Translations under genes and position numbers: made by a program | The notes under the pieces: model-generated | The model's database searches: none | What the model was told of the DNA's origin: nothing | What the model saw: only the letters and a program-made list of their open reading frames with translations | NCBI GenBank assembly: GCA_020846515.1 | Contig: JADLDX010000409.1 | Span: 1 to 7,102, forward strand | Direction: 5' to 3' | Length of the DNA stretch: 7,102 nucleotides | DNA from: Pirellulaceae bacterium | GTDB lineage: Bacteria > Planctomycetota > Planctomycetia > Pirellulales > Pirellulaceae | In this document: positions 6,725-7,102 of the stretch, piece after piece | Position numbering within the stretch: the first letter of the stretch is position 1 | How the letters are laid out: each line of letters begins with the position of its first letter

Positions 6725-6728
6725 CTCC
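6725..6728 (-). promoter_or_regulatory. Shine-Dalgarno of the redox gene
   Basis: GGAG on the minus strand lies eight bases upstream of ATG 6716. It is the clearest ribosome binding site in the window and fixes the start. An ATG just upstream overlaps it but is out of frame. Confidence 0.5.
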
Positions 6729-6785
6729 ATAGTTGTGTGAAGCTGGCAGTTAGATGTGCTCAACTAAGCTCAGGTTAATGCCGAG

Positions 6786-7102
6786 CCAACGCGCTGTCCA
6801 GGCGGCTGATTGTTCATCAGCCGCAACGCGCTAGCGTCCGGTTTCTTCGCATGCGTTGTCGGCCGGTATAGATTGCTGTCAAGCGATTAGTTCGACAACC
6901 GTGGACTAGCACCCAGCAGCTGATTGTTCGTACCATCAGCCGCAACGCGCTAGCGTCCGGTTTCCTCGCATTCGTTACTGGCTGGTATAGATTGCTGTCA
7001 AGCGATTAGTTCGACAACCGTGGGCTAGCGCCCAGCGGCTGATTGTTCGTACCATCAGCCGCAACGCGCTAGCGTCCGGTTTCTTCGCATGCGTTATCGG
7101 CC
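6786..7102. repeat. Tandem array of a ~119-base hairpin-rich intergenic repeat, continuing past the right edge
   Basis: Taking CCAG as the start, units begin at 6798, 6913 and 7032, giving periods of 115 and 119 bases; the third is cut by the window. Unit 1 is shorter because it lacks GTACC in a hairpin loop and has one extra G. All three carry GCAACGCGCTAGCGTCCGGT. Units 1 and 2 share a 40-base stretch without a change (6865-6904 and 6984-7023). Each unit has a hairpin GCGGCTGAT/ATCAGCCGC (one A-C mismatch in unit 2) and a second one, ACGC-GCTA-GCGT. The junction of units 2 and 3 forms TGGGC-TAGC-GCCCA (7021-7034), which is mismatched at the unit 1/2 junction. A shortened core, AACGCGCTGTCC (6788-6799), precedes unit 1. 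No gene is seen in 6717-7102. Confidence 0.8.

Noticed and set aside
6798..7102. CRISPR array at the right edge
   Set aside because: The repeated unit is about 119 bases, nearly all of it is repeated, and there are no unique spacers of even length; no cas gene is in view.

Overview
The window looks like chromosome from a planctomycete, most likely of the Pirellulaceae (Rhodopirellula and relatives). This rests on four impressions, not a database match: moderate-to-high GC with many TTG leucine codons, weak or absent Shine-Dalgarno sites, a small membrane protein with an 'NPYE' motif after a short polar N-terminus, and intergenic GC-rich hairpin repeats of a style I associate with that group.

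Layout. (1) 1-2317, + strand: the C-terminal 772 codons of a large protein cut by the left edge. It ends in a carbohydrate-family-9-like binding domain; most of its N-terminal part I do not recognise. (2) 2318-2521: a 204-base gap with a 7-base inverted repeat that could be an operator. (3) 2522-3868, +: an MFS transporter of the anion:cation symporter (ACS) type. (4) 3869-4061: leader with a small perfect hairpin. (5) 4062-4658, +: a four-helix membrane protein of unknown function. (6) 4659-4917: the gap between convergent genes, filled by a nested palindromic element. Its core is two REP-like hairpins in opposite orientation; a longer inverted repeat and T tracts surround them. (7) 4918-6195, - strand: a CCA-adding enzyme/poly(A) polymerase family nucleotidyltransferase. 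(8) 6198-6716, -: a thioredoxin-fold CPYC redox protein, two bases upstream of (7) and probably co-transcribed with it. (9) 6717-7102: no gene; a tandem array of a roughly 119-base hairpin-rich repeat that runs off the right edge.

The genes do not form one pathway. The CBM9-like protein and the ACS transporter could both serve use of polysaccharide-derived compounds, but they are 204 bases apart and the link is inference. The redox protein and the tRNA nucleotidyltransferase form a plausible two-gene operon. I found no defence system, phage, insertion-sequence transposase, CRISPR array or RNA gene. The most unusual material is the non-coding repeat DNA at 4737-4908 and 6786-7102, followed by the in-frame 18-base repeat inside the CBM9-like domain.
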